From positions 1,817,847-1,837,840 of the forward strand of contig JAHNZQ020000172.1 of NCBI GenBank assembly GCA_019155205.2: a stretch of 19,994 bases of DNA, read 5' to 3'. How positions within the stretch are numbered: the first letter of the stretch is position 1; each line of letters starts with the position of its first letter. The notes beneath the pieces are model-generated. The model saw only the letters and a program-made list of their open reading frames with translations, searched no databases and was not told where the DNA came from. This document shows positions 1 through 9,360 of the stretch, piece by piece. Source of the stretch: Gracilaria vermiculophylla (taxonomy: Eukaryota > Rhodophyta > Florideophyceae > Gracilariales > Gracilariaceae). A program made the position numbers and the translations under genes.

Positions 1-96
1 GTTCTCCAGGGTGGCGGCCATCTCCTGGGGAGCGCTGCGCGTGCTGCGCCCACCAAGGGAGCTGGTTGCTTGAGAATCCTGTAGGGGGGTTTCCAT
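1..96 (-). CDS. Partial gag-like start of a minus-strand LTR retrotransposon
   Basis: The minus strand is open from an ATG at 94-96 to the left edge, giving 32 codons that begin METPLQDSQ and include RSTRSAPQEMAATLEN. It follows, in the same direction, an LTR (274-827), a primer-binding-site candidate (256-271) and about 160 bp of leader, which is where gag normally starts. I see no zinc knuckle or other diagnostic motif in so short a piece. The gag call therefore rests on position and on the polar composition. A second minus frame is also open here, so the frame choice is uncertain. The gene continues outside the window. Confidence 0.35.
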   Translation of the reverse strand, partial: METPLQDSQATSSLGGRSTRSAPQEMAATLEN

Positions 97-255
97 TGGG
101 GGTTCTGGGGGGTCCGTAGAGGAGTAGGTCGGGTGTGATTTGCTTCCACTTTCGGATCACCTTAAGGAAGAATTCCACTGTTGGGGGTTGGTCGTTGCAA
201 ACTAAAAACACGGTTCTGCTGCGACTTGTGCGAATCCTTTAGGAACTATGACCTT
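97..255 (-). other. Leader of the minus-strand LTR element
   Basis: This is the stretch between the primer-binding site and the first plausible gag ATG. It has no recognisable coding motif and is interpreted as the 5' untranslated leader. A minus frame open upstream of the ATG is interrupted by a stop near 165, which is why the ATG at 96 was preferred. Confidence 0.3.
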
Positions 256-271
256 CTAAGTCGGGAGACCA
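256..271 (-). other. Primer-binding-site candidate
   Basis: On the minus strand this reads TGGTCTCCCGACTTAG. It starts with the TGG expected to pair with the CCA end of a tRNA primer and lies two bases after the LTR end. Spacing and first bases are typical of LTR retrotransposons. I could not assign the tRNA. Its presence on this side shows that the LTR at 274-827 is a minus-strand 5' LTR. Confidence 0.5.
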
Positions 272-273
272 GT

Positions 274-827
274 TGTAGTACTGTCAGCCCTCCTGTCGAG
301 GTAGTAAAGCACAACGTCCGTTAGGAGTTTTTGGTGACTCCAAAGGCACGTATTCCTAAAGGTGGTCTCCGGTATACGCTGTCGCGAGCCCGGGGAATTC
401 TGAAAAGGATCCACAAACACCAAGCGGAGGGGGAGGTTCACTGGGCGGACAATGCTCCTACAGGCGCTGCTATGATGCGACCTGGGGATCGGCGGCTTAG
501 AAACCTGAGAGAGTAGACAAGAGAATCCAACCGGAAAATGTAGAAGAAGACTCAAGGGTGCTTTTCTTTACTTCCCCAGAGATTAAGCTCAACCGGCAGG
601 TTAAATATCAAGCCGGGAGCCCGCCTCGGCAGGTCTCACTACTGTGCTAATTACCTGCATAAAATATCTAAAATAAATAATAAATTCTATCGTACCTCAA
701 GGATACTGTAGCGCACGCGGGCGAGATTGTGCACCACGTGGCCCAGCCACTAATTTACGAACCCTCCTTAGGAATATTATACCTCAAGGCCAAACCACCA
801 TATTTCCGTAGGAGTCACTGTACTACA
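274..827 (-). repeat. LTR, copy 1 (5' LTR of an element running off the left edge)
   Basis: This 554 bp block is about 90% identical to 18321-18874, with no net indel across it. It is bounded by an exact 8 bp inverted repeat, TGTAGTAC at the left end and GTACTACA at the right, so it has the standard TG...CA LTR ends. An AT-rich stretch near 660-690 and a CACGTG palindrome near 736 lie inside. Minus-strand orientation is inferred from the primer-binding-site candidate on the left flank and from the polypurine tract beside the sister copy. Minus-strand ORFs across it are non-coding LTR sequence. The right flank is the broken RT of another element, which suggests insertion into it. No target duplication can be tested because the other end is outside the window. 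Confidence 0.75.
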
Positions 828-1716
828 AGTGGTTGCCTTTTGGTCTGACCGATGCTCTCGCAACGTTCTAGAAAGCTATCGCCGTCTTTATGAACCAATT
901 CAGATGGCGGACTTAGCTTATGTATTTGGACGACATAATCATCTTTTCCGACACCTTGGACAATCAACACACACCCGTAGGGAATGCAGTGAAGGTACTG
1001 AATGACGCAAAAATCACCCTAGGGTTCATGAATTCTAAGTTCTGAACTGATACCTTGAAATATCTGAGTCACGCCATCCGTCCCGGTTGGCTTTTGATCG
1101 AAAGCGTTCGAGTCAAAATTCATACTGAAGCGGAAACATCACGGACGCAAACCCAATTTGGATCCTTCCATGTATCTGGCAACGTCTATTGACGGTCCAT
1201 ACCGAATTTTTCGGATAGCGCCGCACCGCATAACGCGCTGCTGTGAAAAGGCAGCCCCCAAAGCTTGCACATTTCACAGCCGATCATTCACCGGTTTTGA
1301 ATTCCCTTATCAGGGCAGTGACAAGAGTTCCAATCTTTTCACTTCTCATGCTGGGCCTCCCATACTCCGTGGATACAGGTTTCAGTGACCACCAAGTAGG
1401 TGTGTCTTGGTTTAAATAAGCCCTGAAGGAGAGTTAAATCCATTCGGATATTGGTCGAGGACTTCAACATTTACGAGAGAAATTATTTCGTCTCGGAGAA
1501 GGTTCGATTTGCCGTAGTCTTAGGGCTCTCCACACTACGCCCCTATCTGACTGGTATGCACTTCAGCGTATTCACAGATCATTCCTCTTTGAGCTAGATG
1601 ATGAATATTGTCCATTCATCAGGCTGCGTAGTGCGGTAAAGGCTCCGCCTAGCAGAATTCACGTTTGAGGTGCTACAAGAAGGGCGCACAGAACGTGCAA
1701 GCTAATGCACTCTGAC
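821..1716 (+). pseudogene. pol: Reverse transcriptase and RNase H relic
   Basis: The frame from 821 reads YKWLPFGLTDALATF, the conserved RT motif around PFGL, then YLDDIIIFSD at 923-952, which holds the catalytic double aspartate. In-frame stops occur at 869, 914 and 1043. Degraded thumb and connection sequence follows (IPNFS...AAP near 1205-1235). RNase H is recognisable at about 1480-1715: NYFVSEK, then AVVLGLSTLRPYL, FTDHSSL near 1570-1600, and YKKGAQNVQANALS at the end, matching the usual end of gypsy RNase H (ADALS). The catalytic DD is kept, but the fingers and most of the palm are absent. The first six bases of this frame overlap the LTR end, so the true start of RT homology is uncertain by two codons. 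Confidence 0.85.
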
Positions 1717-1823
1717 GTTAGCTTTCAAAAGGAGAAGCTGTCCAGAACGCTGATGAGCACGAAACCCCATGATTCGTTGCGGACGGCAGCGTCCTGGGAG
1801 CTCCGCACTGGGCCTTCGATGCG

Positions 1824-2039
1824 ATGTGCCCCGGCTATATCGACGAGATCCTCGCGGTAGGCGATGCTGTGCGAGCCCCACTGGGGAGTTTAATGTCAAT
1901 TGTCACGGGGGAGATGATCCGAGAACAGTGCGGGCACCGATTCTGCACGGAACTACGTGCCCGTCTCAACAGTGGAGAAGACCTATCTTTTGAATTGAAC
2001 GGCCCGAGCTGCTGGATCTGGGAGAAAGAGCGTCACTAA
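1824..2039 (+). pseudogene. pol: RNase H-integrase linker relic
   Basis: This open frame contains GEMIREQCGHRFCTELRAR followed by LNSGEDLSFEL. It resembles the helical linker between RNase H and the integrase zinc-binding domain of Ty3/gypsy polyproteins (pattern: E.IR.EQ..D.FC...RARLN.GE.L.F). It lies between the two domains in the right order and strand. The preceding part (1717-1823) is too damaged to read. The identification is by family pattern only. Confidence 0.55.
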
Positions 2040-2079
2040 CAAAGTCTGGTGCTCTGTTCTCTCTAGCTTAGGGTCCTTC

Positions 2080-3110
2080 AACTGCACACTACTCTAAATT
2101 CAGTGGGCACCCGGGTGGGAGAAATCTTTATCTAACTTTTCGCAGGAAATTTCATTCGCCTGCGATGGTGGTACATTGCTACGCCGCTGTGCAGTTTTGC
2201 TCACAATTTGCAAAAGGTAGGGTGAAACTCCTAAGGCATTCCAACAAGTTGAAGCTTTTCCCTGCTAAAGCTCCTTTCCAGTTTGTTGCAGTCGACATTA
2301 TCGACCCTCTATTGAATATAAAGGAAAGCAATACCTATCTACTGGTAACTACCGAGCCCTTCTAGAAGATTTTTTGAACAGTACCCCGACGGACGATCTT
2401 CGCATTCACTGTTTCACAAGCATTTATAACGCGTTGGATATTTGATTATGTGTCTTCTGTGCAGGTAGTTCAGGTCGCGATTTTTTCAAGATGTATACGA
2501 CATACTAGATGTGACGAATCTATCTACCACGATCTATAATCCGCACGCTAACGGGCAGGTTGAGCGGAGCAAGCAGACACTACCCGTCTTGCTGCGCAAC
2601 TATCTTTCAGATCACCCCACCTCATGGGATCTCTTAACGGATGCCGTGACATATGCGTACAATACGCAGGTATACCGGACCATTCTTAATCCGTTCGAGC
2701 TGATCTATTCGCATACGCCACCACCCTTGGAGTTGGAACCGCATGCTCATGCGGATATTTCTTCTTCAGTCGGCTAATATCGCCTGCGGTGGAAGCGATG
2801 GCTTGCCAAGCTCGTGCCAGTTGTTCAGAATCCGATGGAGCGCACTCAGAGCGCATACGAGCGGAACCTCGACATTACCCTGCGCATCTCCCTGCGAGAG
2901 CTTCTCAACCCGGGAACTCAGATGTTTGTCCGCAAAGAGATTTTCAACACCGCCATGGATCGCAGTCGCCCTAAGCTCTCACCCATAGTGGATGATCCCT
3001 TCCAGATTGTATGATCTGCCTGGTACACGGTGGTGGTTCCCGTTGGCGAAAAACGGGAGCTCCTGTCACGCGACCGCGTCATCTAAGCTCCTCCTCCTTC
3101 ACATGAGGTC
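2080..3110 (+). pseudogene. pol: Integrase relic with lost second catalytic aspartate
   Basis: The zinc-binding region survives as HYSKFSGH (near 2083) and HCYAAVQFCSQFAK (near 2173-2214). By comparison with the family CxxC, the last cysteine appears to be replaced by Phe. The core starts with FVAVDIID, whose first catalytic Asp is at 2294-2296. The region that should carry the second Asp (DNG...QF) is shortened and frame-broken near 2460-2480, so that residue is missing. The third residue is present in PHANGQVERS (Glu at 2562-2564), followed by YAYNTQVYRT and PFELIYS. C-terminal integrase sequence runs at 2790-3100 in another frame (TQSAYERNLD, VRKEIF, LSPIVDDPFQIV, LLSRDRVI). The frame changes at least four times. 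Confidence 0.85.
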
Positions 3111-3833
3111 CCATTGGCCGACGTAGCTTTTATATCGGCATCCAACCTTTTTAACACGGTGGTCTCCGGCTTTTGGGGCTTCAGACTCCCATATGGGAAC
3201 TCTCAGACCTTCGAAAACTGTCGGGTTCCCTGGATCCACCGGATCTCTATTTCAAGCTACTCTTTCCACCTCTCTGTGGCGTGTATCCTCGTTTCATGGT
3301 GGCTGCGCACCCAGAGGTTGCCGCTCCGTTTGAGAAGGGAATCGCTAACTGCTTAATCGCAGATCTGATTTCTTTACCGTCGCAACGGAACGCCGTTGTT
3401 GTGCCACCCTACGCTGGCGGGAACAGCGCCGGAGACCCGGAAAAGGTGGCGTCTAGGGCCGTGATTGTAGACAAACCCACGGACAGATCTGTGCAATTGG
3501 ATTCCACATCCTGGCGGATGCGTATGAAGACCTCGGTCACTTCGGATACGGCGAGTCCGGAGGGGGATTGCGAACAAGTCCGTCCCTCGGACTTTATCCA
3601 ATGGCAACCAATTGGCGCCCTTGACGACGCCATGGCACTAACTGCTGAGCAATCGCAAACCACAACGTAGAAGTCCCTGTCAGGATAGGCAGCCGAAAGC
3701 GAACTCGTAACCTCACCAGAACCCGGGAAGACTCTTCAGGAATACCGGGAAGAAAAAAGCCGAGCGAAGGCTTTCCTCGAAAACCCTGCTGAGAGAATTA
3801 TGGCCCCATGAAGGGAATCAGACCTCCCCAGGC
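3111..3833 (+). pseudogene. Polyprotein spacer between integrase and chromodomain
   Basis: The frame at 3173-3670 is open for 165 codons. It is rich in Pro, Ser, Thr and acidic residues in its second half (PTDRSVQLDS, DTASPEGDCEQVRPSD), as expected for a linker between integrase and a C-terminal chromodomain. I see no domain of its own. The stretch 3671-3833 is unreadable and joins the chromodomain frame after a shift. Treating it as part of the gypsy polyprotein is inferred from position and strand. Confidence 0.4.
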
Positions 3834-4139
3834 GTGATACTGACGCCAAAGGGCGAGGAAGCGTACATTAAAGAGTATTTCCTTGACCAAATTGTCGCAC
3901 ATGAAGTGGACGGACATGGGAGAGTGTGGTACCGAGATCAACGGTATGAACATGACACGAACTGGGATACAATTCAGCCGATCGAGTATCTTTCACGTTT
4001 TGCGGTAGGACAGTATCACGGGGAGACGAGAAATCTCTCTGCGGGAGACAGTGGAACAGGCCCAAGTGGGATAAGAAATCCAAACAATGATAGGAGCCCC
4101 ACCAAACTGCAAAGTGCGAACATTGACAGCGGCACGTGA
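3834..4139 (+). pseudogene. Chromodomain-like C-terminus of the gypsy polyprotein
   Basis: The frame reads EYFLDQIVAHEVDGHGRVWY then RDQRYEHDTNWDTIQPIEYL, matching the chromodomain layout: an EY(x)VD.IV.H first strand, a W/Y-rich central strand and a DTWEP-like motif, here degraded to DTNWDTIQP. It sits at the end of pol, where chromoviruses carry this module. In the family it binds methylated histone and guides integration to heterochromatin. The stop is at 4137-4139. The central aromatic cage appears damaged, so binding is unlikely. Confidence 0.65.
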
Positions 4140-4549
4140 TCTCACTTTATCAATACCCTATCTGCTTTTCGCCTGTTAAGATCATCATGTGTTTTCATTC
4201 AACTCTATGGATTTATCGCGCAACGCGAGCTGTCTTAAGCATTGATTTTCCATCGACGACGGCACATTTTCCGACATGTGCCGGTGATTATCCTTCGATG
4301 CGTGCTTTGGGCAACAGCAAGAATAATTGCAATCAAAGAAGGGTTCAAGGCTTTTTATTGGAAGACGCAATTCGTGCGCATTTTCCCTTCTACACCACCT
4401 GGGGAACCCCTTGTGAGGTTAAGTGGTTACGCCTACCTCTTCAATCACAGGAGACTCCCTCCAAGCCGGGTTTTAAGGGCCTTTTTCATCGCGGCCATAT
4501 CCCCCAAAAAAAGGATAGGGCGAAGCTAGACGTCTCTGAGGAACTATGA
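4140..4549 (+). other. Sequence downstream of the gypsy pol relic, no identified gene
   Basis: A plus-strand frame is open here but shows no family motif and has shadow-like composition. This is where the 3' LTR of the pol relic would be expected. I could not find a block resembling any other repeat in the window. A short A-rich purine run (4502-4518) is the only polypurine-like feature and is weak. Confidence 0.3.
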
Positions 4550-5235
4550 GATGACACCGCTGCGAAGCATTTAGTTGGCATAGTATGCGAAAGAACTGAT
4601 AGCCTCCGCCATGGAGAGTCGAGTCGCCCGGCTCGTCGCGTGCGGGGCAGCGGTCGGAGTAATGGCCATGGGATCCTCTGCTGGAGCGGCAACAATTCTG
4701 TCGCGCAAGGCCTCTTCCTCAATGGAGGCATACCCTTACATGTCATGCTCTACATTTCCCACTTCGATAGACTCACTCGACTCGGGAACAATATCGACGG
4801 TCTCCTCAGTGGTTTCATGCTGCACGAGGGGATCACCGTCTGCATAGGTGCGGTCATCGCCGTCGGCATCGACTTATCCGTAAGGATGGCCCACCGCGGA
4901 CTATTTCGATAGTTTTTCGCTTCGGCGTGGCTAATTTCCGTGCAATTCCATGAATCGAAGTACAAGAAGTCGTTTGTGTCCGAAGTGGTACGCTCGAGAC
5001 CAGGACCGGATCCGCGATACAGTTGGCTCCCTTGGGCGTTTTGTTGCGGCACTTCGTCCCAAAAGACTTGATCGATGTAATCAAGCACCTCCAACATGTC
5101 CTCTTGGTTGGTTTCAAGCCCGTGGGGAGCTCTCATGTCCACGCTACGGATGAAACTCCGCAAACGCGGTGGGACATACCAAAGACGGTATGGATCGTAC
5201 GCCTCGCCAAGGAAATAAGCGGCAAGGCGGACCAC
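4550..5235 (-). pseudogene. Unidentified decayed coding sequence
   Basis: The minus strand is open at 4750-5235 (161 codons). Its composition looks protein-like: EAYDPYRLWYVPPRLRSF, NQEDMLEVLDYIDQVFWDE, NDFLYFDSWNC. Near 4870 a better continuation lies in a second minus frame that is acidic and disorder-like (ETTEETVDIVPESSESIEV), followed by a stop and then GYASIEEEALRDRIVAAP and MAITPTAAPHATSRA down to about 4600. This suggests one gene broken by a frameshift and a stop. It probably belongs to another mobile element, but I recognise no domain. Competing plus-strand frames exist and could be the real one. Confidence 0.25.
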
Positions 5236-5248
5236 GCACTACAAGATA

Positions 5249-5760
5249 GTGACGGAGCAATACCTGGAACAGGGATCCTCCACCGCGGTGGAGCTCGTTT
5301 ACCCAAGGACCGGGGGAGGGCTCGATGAAACACCCCCAGTACGCCTCGACAGGGACCCATCAATATGGTATTTGAAAACACCGCAATCTGCGGTAACGCG
5401 GCACGATGCACTCGATGTTCGTGCTCTAGTACGGTACGAAGAAGCCAGTTCGGGCTCTAATACGCCGCTCATTGGGGATGAGACTCTGTAAGAAGCAGGA
5501 CCGCCACTGCTAGAAGAGGTACCGAAATATGGCTCGGATAATAGGCCGCGTCTAGCAAAGTGCCTGCTGGCACACCCAGATGCCTCCCTGCTATTCAATG
5601 AACTCCATTCGATATAGCATGGAACAGTACCCAACTTTGCCGTGCGTGCAATAGAACATAGCATGAAGGACATGCGGTTTGGCATTGGGGTCTCGGAAGG
5701 TGCCCGAAATCGCCGGAAGTGCGCAACGCGGATCATCGCGCAGTGGGTCTCTTCCCAAGA
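5249..5760 (+). pseudogene. Unidentified decayed coding sequence
   Basis: One plus-strand frame runs from about 5249 to 5760 with stops near 5489, 5620 and 5761. It contains RDPSIWYLKTPQSAVTRHDA and LLAHPDASLLFNELHS, then EHSMKDMRFGIG. Its composition is more protein-like than the Ser/Arg-rich minus-strand frame opposite, so I favour the plus strand. No family is recognised. It points away from the minus-strand relic at 4550-5235, and both may be debris of different elements. Confidence 0.2.
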
Positions 5761-6402
5761 TTAACCGCGACGGCGAGTGATAGCGTAAGTCGGTACCGTG
5801 GTATGATTGCGCCAGTCCTAAAAAAGGGCAAGATTTCCAGAAATTTCTCCTGGGAGGTCCCCCAAGCTGTCGGTTTACGCGTCAACCAACGGTTCGTCAC
5901 GGACCACGATAGGATGGAACCACGGAGCGCGCTTAAACATCAGGGTTTTACGCCAAGTTTTCGGGTCGCCCGCCACTATGGCAGCGTAGGTTGGCCATGA
6001 TCATACTGGCGTCTGCCGCGAGAAATGGCACTAATTGGCCGGTACGGCAGAACCCGGTGTCCCGTCTTGGGCAATTCCGGTATGCTAATATCCGCGTCAG
6101 TGGCTGTTGTATCTTTAACTCCCATGCCCAGTGCTTTCTCTGCAGGCTACGCGCGGCTGTGCCGATGAATCGGAGGCAAGTGGAAGCCAGTCGGACCCCT
6201 CACAGGGTGGCTTAGGGAGCAATTTGAAATTTCGAGATCGCGGAAAGCGGTTGCCGAAGAATGTGGAGAAAACTTACTAGCAGTGCGTGTTGGCAGTCGA
6301 GACGGAATTCCGGAGGCCGGCGAGTCAAGGGTGCTCTTTTTTCCGCTATCCTTAATGGCTCTTACCCGTCAAGGTGCGCGCCCTGTCTTGATGCGGGGAT
6401 GT
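5761..6402. other. No identified gene or repeat
   Basis: Only short frames are present (for example plus 5719-6000), with no motif and no similarity to other parts of the window that I could see. Base composition is even and coding-like, so it is probably degraded TE sequence. Confidence 0.3.
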
Positions 6403-6690
6403 GAAGTGCAACGCCCTCCGCAGGGGTTCTTCATGGCATTTCACCGATTCACCAGATTCCAGATACGTCGTATATATGAAAACTGTTAACGTCGCAAACG
6501 CGATTCACATACGTCTGCACGGTGGACTGCAAAGTAGCAGACCCGGTGCGTGTCGCGCGACTTGGCACGCGCGCTGGATGGAATTCCGCCACGCGCATGG
6601 CATTTGCGTCCTGCACCTGCACGCGGCCCGCTAGCTGCAGTGTGGATGCCGGATAGCACCTACTTTGCCCGGTTATATTATTATTTTTAA
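6403..6690 (+). repeat. Dispersed short repeat, copy 1 (MITE-like)
   Basis: This block aligns over its length with 17194-17470 in the same orientation. Shared stretches include GAAGTGCAA.GCCCTCC at the left end, CACGCGCGCTGGA in the middle and TAGCACYT.CTTTGC at the right, with roughly 70% identity by eye. The centre is GC- and CpG-rich. The terminal inverted repeat seen in copy 2 is eroded here (AGTGCAACGC at the left, ACTTTGCCC at the right). It has no coding capacity and ends in an AT-rich tail. The class is unknown. Confidence 0.65.
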
Positions 6691-7540
6691 TATCAATTTA
6701 TTTTGTTATTCTGCCTATTTTGGCCTTAACGTTACAGTACTTAGCACGATGGCACTCCAGCTCTTGCACTCAATAAACCTCACCCAGGGAAATTCCCGGT
6801 CTGAACCTGCCGCCCACGCGTGTAACTCTCCATGGTAGGAAAGTACACCGTGAATCACGCAAGCAAGCCGCCAGTGACGCCCGGAACAATTGTCTGGACT
6901 ATTCTTTCCTTCCTTCAGGTTCACCCTCGTACGAGGTTCGCCCCACAGAATCTCCAGTTCCTCCCTTTTGAAGCCACGTCGGCCACGCGCTCTGCGCGGC
7001 TGGCCCGATACCCGCGCTCCCAAAGATATTACCCGATTGCGTCGAGATTGCCCAATATCTTAGAGAGATATTTCACCGAATCCACGTAACTGCGTCAAAT
7101 ACAGGACTTTCGAGATCCTTGGTTTTTCCATTTGTCTTTCCTCTTGTACCAGTAGCGATGGCTTTGCCCCGGAGCTACGCCCGGCTCGTGGGCCTTGTTT
7201 GAGAAAATTTCTGCTTTTAGACCACCTCGAGAGAGGAAGGATCCGAACATCTTTCGTGGTTCTTTCTCCTCTGGATTATTGCACTACAAGAAAATTGCGT
7301 TGCTTTAGGTCTATTAAAACATTTTACTGCAAAACCAACAATATTCGTAATGCACCTACGGTGCACAGCAATCCGGTTGCACGTAGTGCAACAACGGCAG
7401 CTATTTGTAAGCCAAAGTCCATGAAAAATTTGCCTTGGCGTGAAGCTAGCATGAAACGGCCACAGAGAGGGTTTTCTCGGACAATAGAGCTTCACAGTTT
7501 TCAACCACTCCTAACATTCTTGAAATAGACAGATGAATGC
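6691..7540. other. No identified gene; short ORFs only
   Basis: A minus-strand frame at 6715-7023 (102 codons, basic N-terminal half) and overlapping plus and minus frames at 7199-7528 are present. None shows a domain, and both strands of 7199-7528 are open, which argues against strong coding selection. I cannot assign anything here. Confidence 0.25.
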
Positions 7541-7731
7541 AGATAGTCGTGTCTGTACATGCAGTGCAAACCGAATGTTATAAAACTTCTTACATTTCGC
7601 GATTGTGACCACCGAATGATAAAAAAACATACCGCAATTACTGTTTTAATTGCATTCGAGATGTTGACAACGGTTCATTCAGTTGGAAAACGACGACTTG
7701 GACGCCAGCAATCGGTTACAATGATCGTAGA

Positions 7732-8153
7732 TCGCTGGATCCACCTTCCTTTCCGCGAGGACGGTATCAAATGTTCTTCACATAGTTGATGGTAAATCCG
7801 TAGTTTGAATCAAGAAGCTATCCTAATGGAACACTTTTATATTTCCAGAGTCCTGGTTAAGAGTTTCCCTGCCGCAAATGCAGAGTGATGGTGGTTCTAT
7901 CTCAAGCCTGAGTTCTTGGGTTGCCTCTGCACAAAAAATTGGATTAAGAACAGGTGAGATAACTATGTGGGGTTATATAGATAGAGAGCTCCCGATGTAT
8001 GAACCACAGGGCTCAGCTCATCAATTAATAAAGTACCTGGCGCTTTGCAGGGGTATAAACTACCACAAGGGTGCAGAGCTCTCTAAAAACACAACGACTA
8101 ATCTGTTTCTGGTTCTCTACTCATCTGGCTTGTATCATGTAAGGCAAAGATAA
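7732..8153 (+). CDS. Hypothetical gene fragment, possibly two exons
   Basis: A plus-strand frame ends at 8153 and contains QSDGGSISSLSSWVASAQK, GEITMWGYIDRELPMYEPQG and AHQLIKYLALCRG. Just upstream a GT...AG interval at 7792-7848 (donor GGTAAAT, acceptor TTTCCAG, 57 nt) would join an open frame from 7732 to it without a stop, reading LHIVD then ESWLRVS across the junction. The true 5' end is not visible, since a stop precedes 7732 in that frame. I recognise no family. The spliced reading is an inference from splice-site consensus alone, and a TE remnant is equally possible. Confidence 0.22.
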
Positions 8154-8400
8154 CCGCTTAGATGGTGAATTTGGCGATGGGTGAGTGAATTAGGTATTAC
8201 GGCAATTCCGACGGGTCGGTTATGCCCCTTTCGGAGGCCCATGAGGAGCCTCTAATGGAAAAAGCTGATTCTCAGCAATAAATGGAATAAAACACGTTGA
8301 CACATGTACGCTACAGCCTCACTCATTCCAAGAATATGGACTTCTGGGCAAAAAGGTGTACGAAAGTCCGGAAGAAAGATTCTGTTATCCCAGCGAAGTA
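8154..8400. other. No identified feature
   Basis: There is no long frame, repeat or promoter pattern that I can support. It separates the plus-strand fragment ending at 8153 from the minus-strand ORF ending at 8401. Confidence 0.3.
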
Positions 8401-8946
8401 CTAATTACTCAAGTAAAGCTTCACTTGCTTGATACAGTCTTTTGTCATACGTGCATCATAGGGCGTCCTCTCTGAAGAGGATAATTTCGGCCGGTAGTAC
8501 CGGTAAGATAGTTCCTCATTGTCAAGCCGATTAGTTGGCTTCAGGGAGTGGAGATCTGAGTGCCTTTTACCATTCGTGCGGAAGAGGATGGGACCCGCTG
8601 AAGCCGTTGACCGCTTTGCGCGGATACGCCTCCTATGGCGATCGGCATGCTGACAGTTCACAAAAGAAGCAGGATCTTTCCAGCATTCCGGGTCACGTTT
8701 GGACGATATCAAGGAGTCCGAGACATAATTTTGCATCTTCCAATGCTTTAGTTGGTGATGCTTTTCTCGGACATCCAGATGAGTGGCACGTTCAGAGGCT
8801 TCTAGTTTTGCGGCACTTTCGAGGGTGTACACTGTTCTTTTGACCGATTTTAGTTGGATTTGCATCCGATCAAAACAGTTCTTCATACTTTGACGAAAGC
8901 TGCGAAAACGGCGGAACACTCCAACATCAAGCCAACTTGCAACCAA
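8401..8946 (-). CDS. Hypothetical protein ORF, 181 codons
   Basis: This is the longest uninterrupted minus-strand frame in the middle of the window. The product is very basic and polar: RRFRSFRQSMKNCFDR near the start, VREKHHQLKHWKMQNYVSD in the middle, RHRRRIRAKRS further on. It has no signal peptide, membrane segment or recognised domain. A shorter plus-strand frame (8535-8843) overlaps it. The basic character could suit a nucleic-acid-binding or gag-like protein, but that is speculation. It may be chance or TE debris. Confidence 0.25.
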   Translation of the reverse strand: MVASWLDVGVFRRFRSFRQSMKNCFDRMQIQLKSVKRTVYTLESAAKLEASERATHLDVREKHHQLKHWKMQNYVSDSLISSKRDPECWKDPASFVNCQHADRHRRRIRAKRSTASAGPILFRTNGKRHSDLHSLKPTNRLDNEELSYRYYRPKLSSSERTPYDARMTKDCIKQVKLYLSN

Positions 8947-9360
8947 TACGTGGGAATTTTACCGGCGAAGCAATGCACAGAATAAGCTTCCAAAGCTCGT
9001 CTCAGAGAGATGAGCTCTCCTGCGAAGGCGTTGTGTGCCACTCGTATAGAGTTAAGTTAGTCCTTCGGACGGATAACTTTGCCCTGATCGACTCACCATA
9101 AACGCAGCGAAATAACCTGGAGAGCAGTTGTAGACCAAGATCCAGAAGTGATGTTCTCTAGCAATGCCTTGTTGTGTCCTTCCGAATCAAGATCCATCTC
9201 TACGGAGCATACATCTTTCAAATCTTGTAATCCAACGCCCTGCTAAGAGCGACAGTGAGACACAGACCGTTCGGCCATGGCCGGCTTACGCTTAATCAAT
9301 AAGAACCGCTTCAGTAGAGTATCTGACTTCGTTTAAGACCAAAATAATGGGCAAAGAGTT
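8947..9360. other. No identified gene
   Basis: Stops are frequent in all frames. It lies between two minus-strand frames (8401-8946 and 9361-9744). Both could be pieces of one decayed gene, but I found no motif to link them. Confidence 0.25.

Larger units (their letters stand above)
828..4139 (+). mobile_element. Degenerate Ty3/gypsy (chromovirus-type) pol region
   Basis: RT, RNase H, an RNase H-integrase linker, integrase core and C-terminal region, a spacer and a chromodomain occur in the canonical Ty3/gypsy order over 3.3 kb on the plus strand. Frames change repeatedly and stops interrupt every domain, so it cannot make a polyprotein. Gag, protease and the N-terminal part of RT are missing: homology starts abruptly beside the LTR at 274-827. 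I found no LTR belonging to this element on either side. It is therefore a truncated fossil, clearly older than the neighbouring LTR copies. Confidence 0.85.

Noticed and set aside
256..555. Minus-strand ORF of 99 codons and its counterpart at 18063-18488 that look like a conserved protein pair
   Set aside because: The shared part is the LTR itself. Upstream and downstream parts differ, and the AT-rich, stop-rich rest of the LTR shows it is not coding. The 18063-18488 frame also runs into the transposase relic by chance.
660..690. AATAAA-like signals on the plus strand inside the LTR, suggesting plus orientation
   Set aside because: The AT-rich stretch gives such hits on either strand. The primer-binding-site candidate and polypurine tract both support minus orientation.
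1158..1388. Plus-strand ORFs of 60-90 codons within 1158-2000 as separate genes
   Set aside because: They are off-frame shadows of the gypsy RT/RNase H relic, whose motifs read in other frames.
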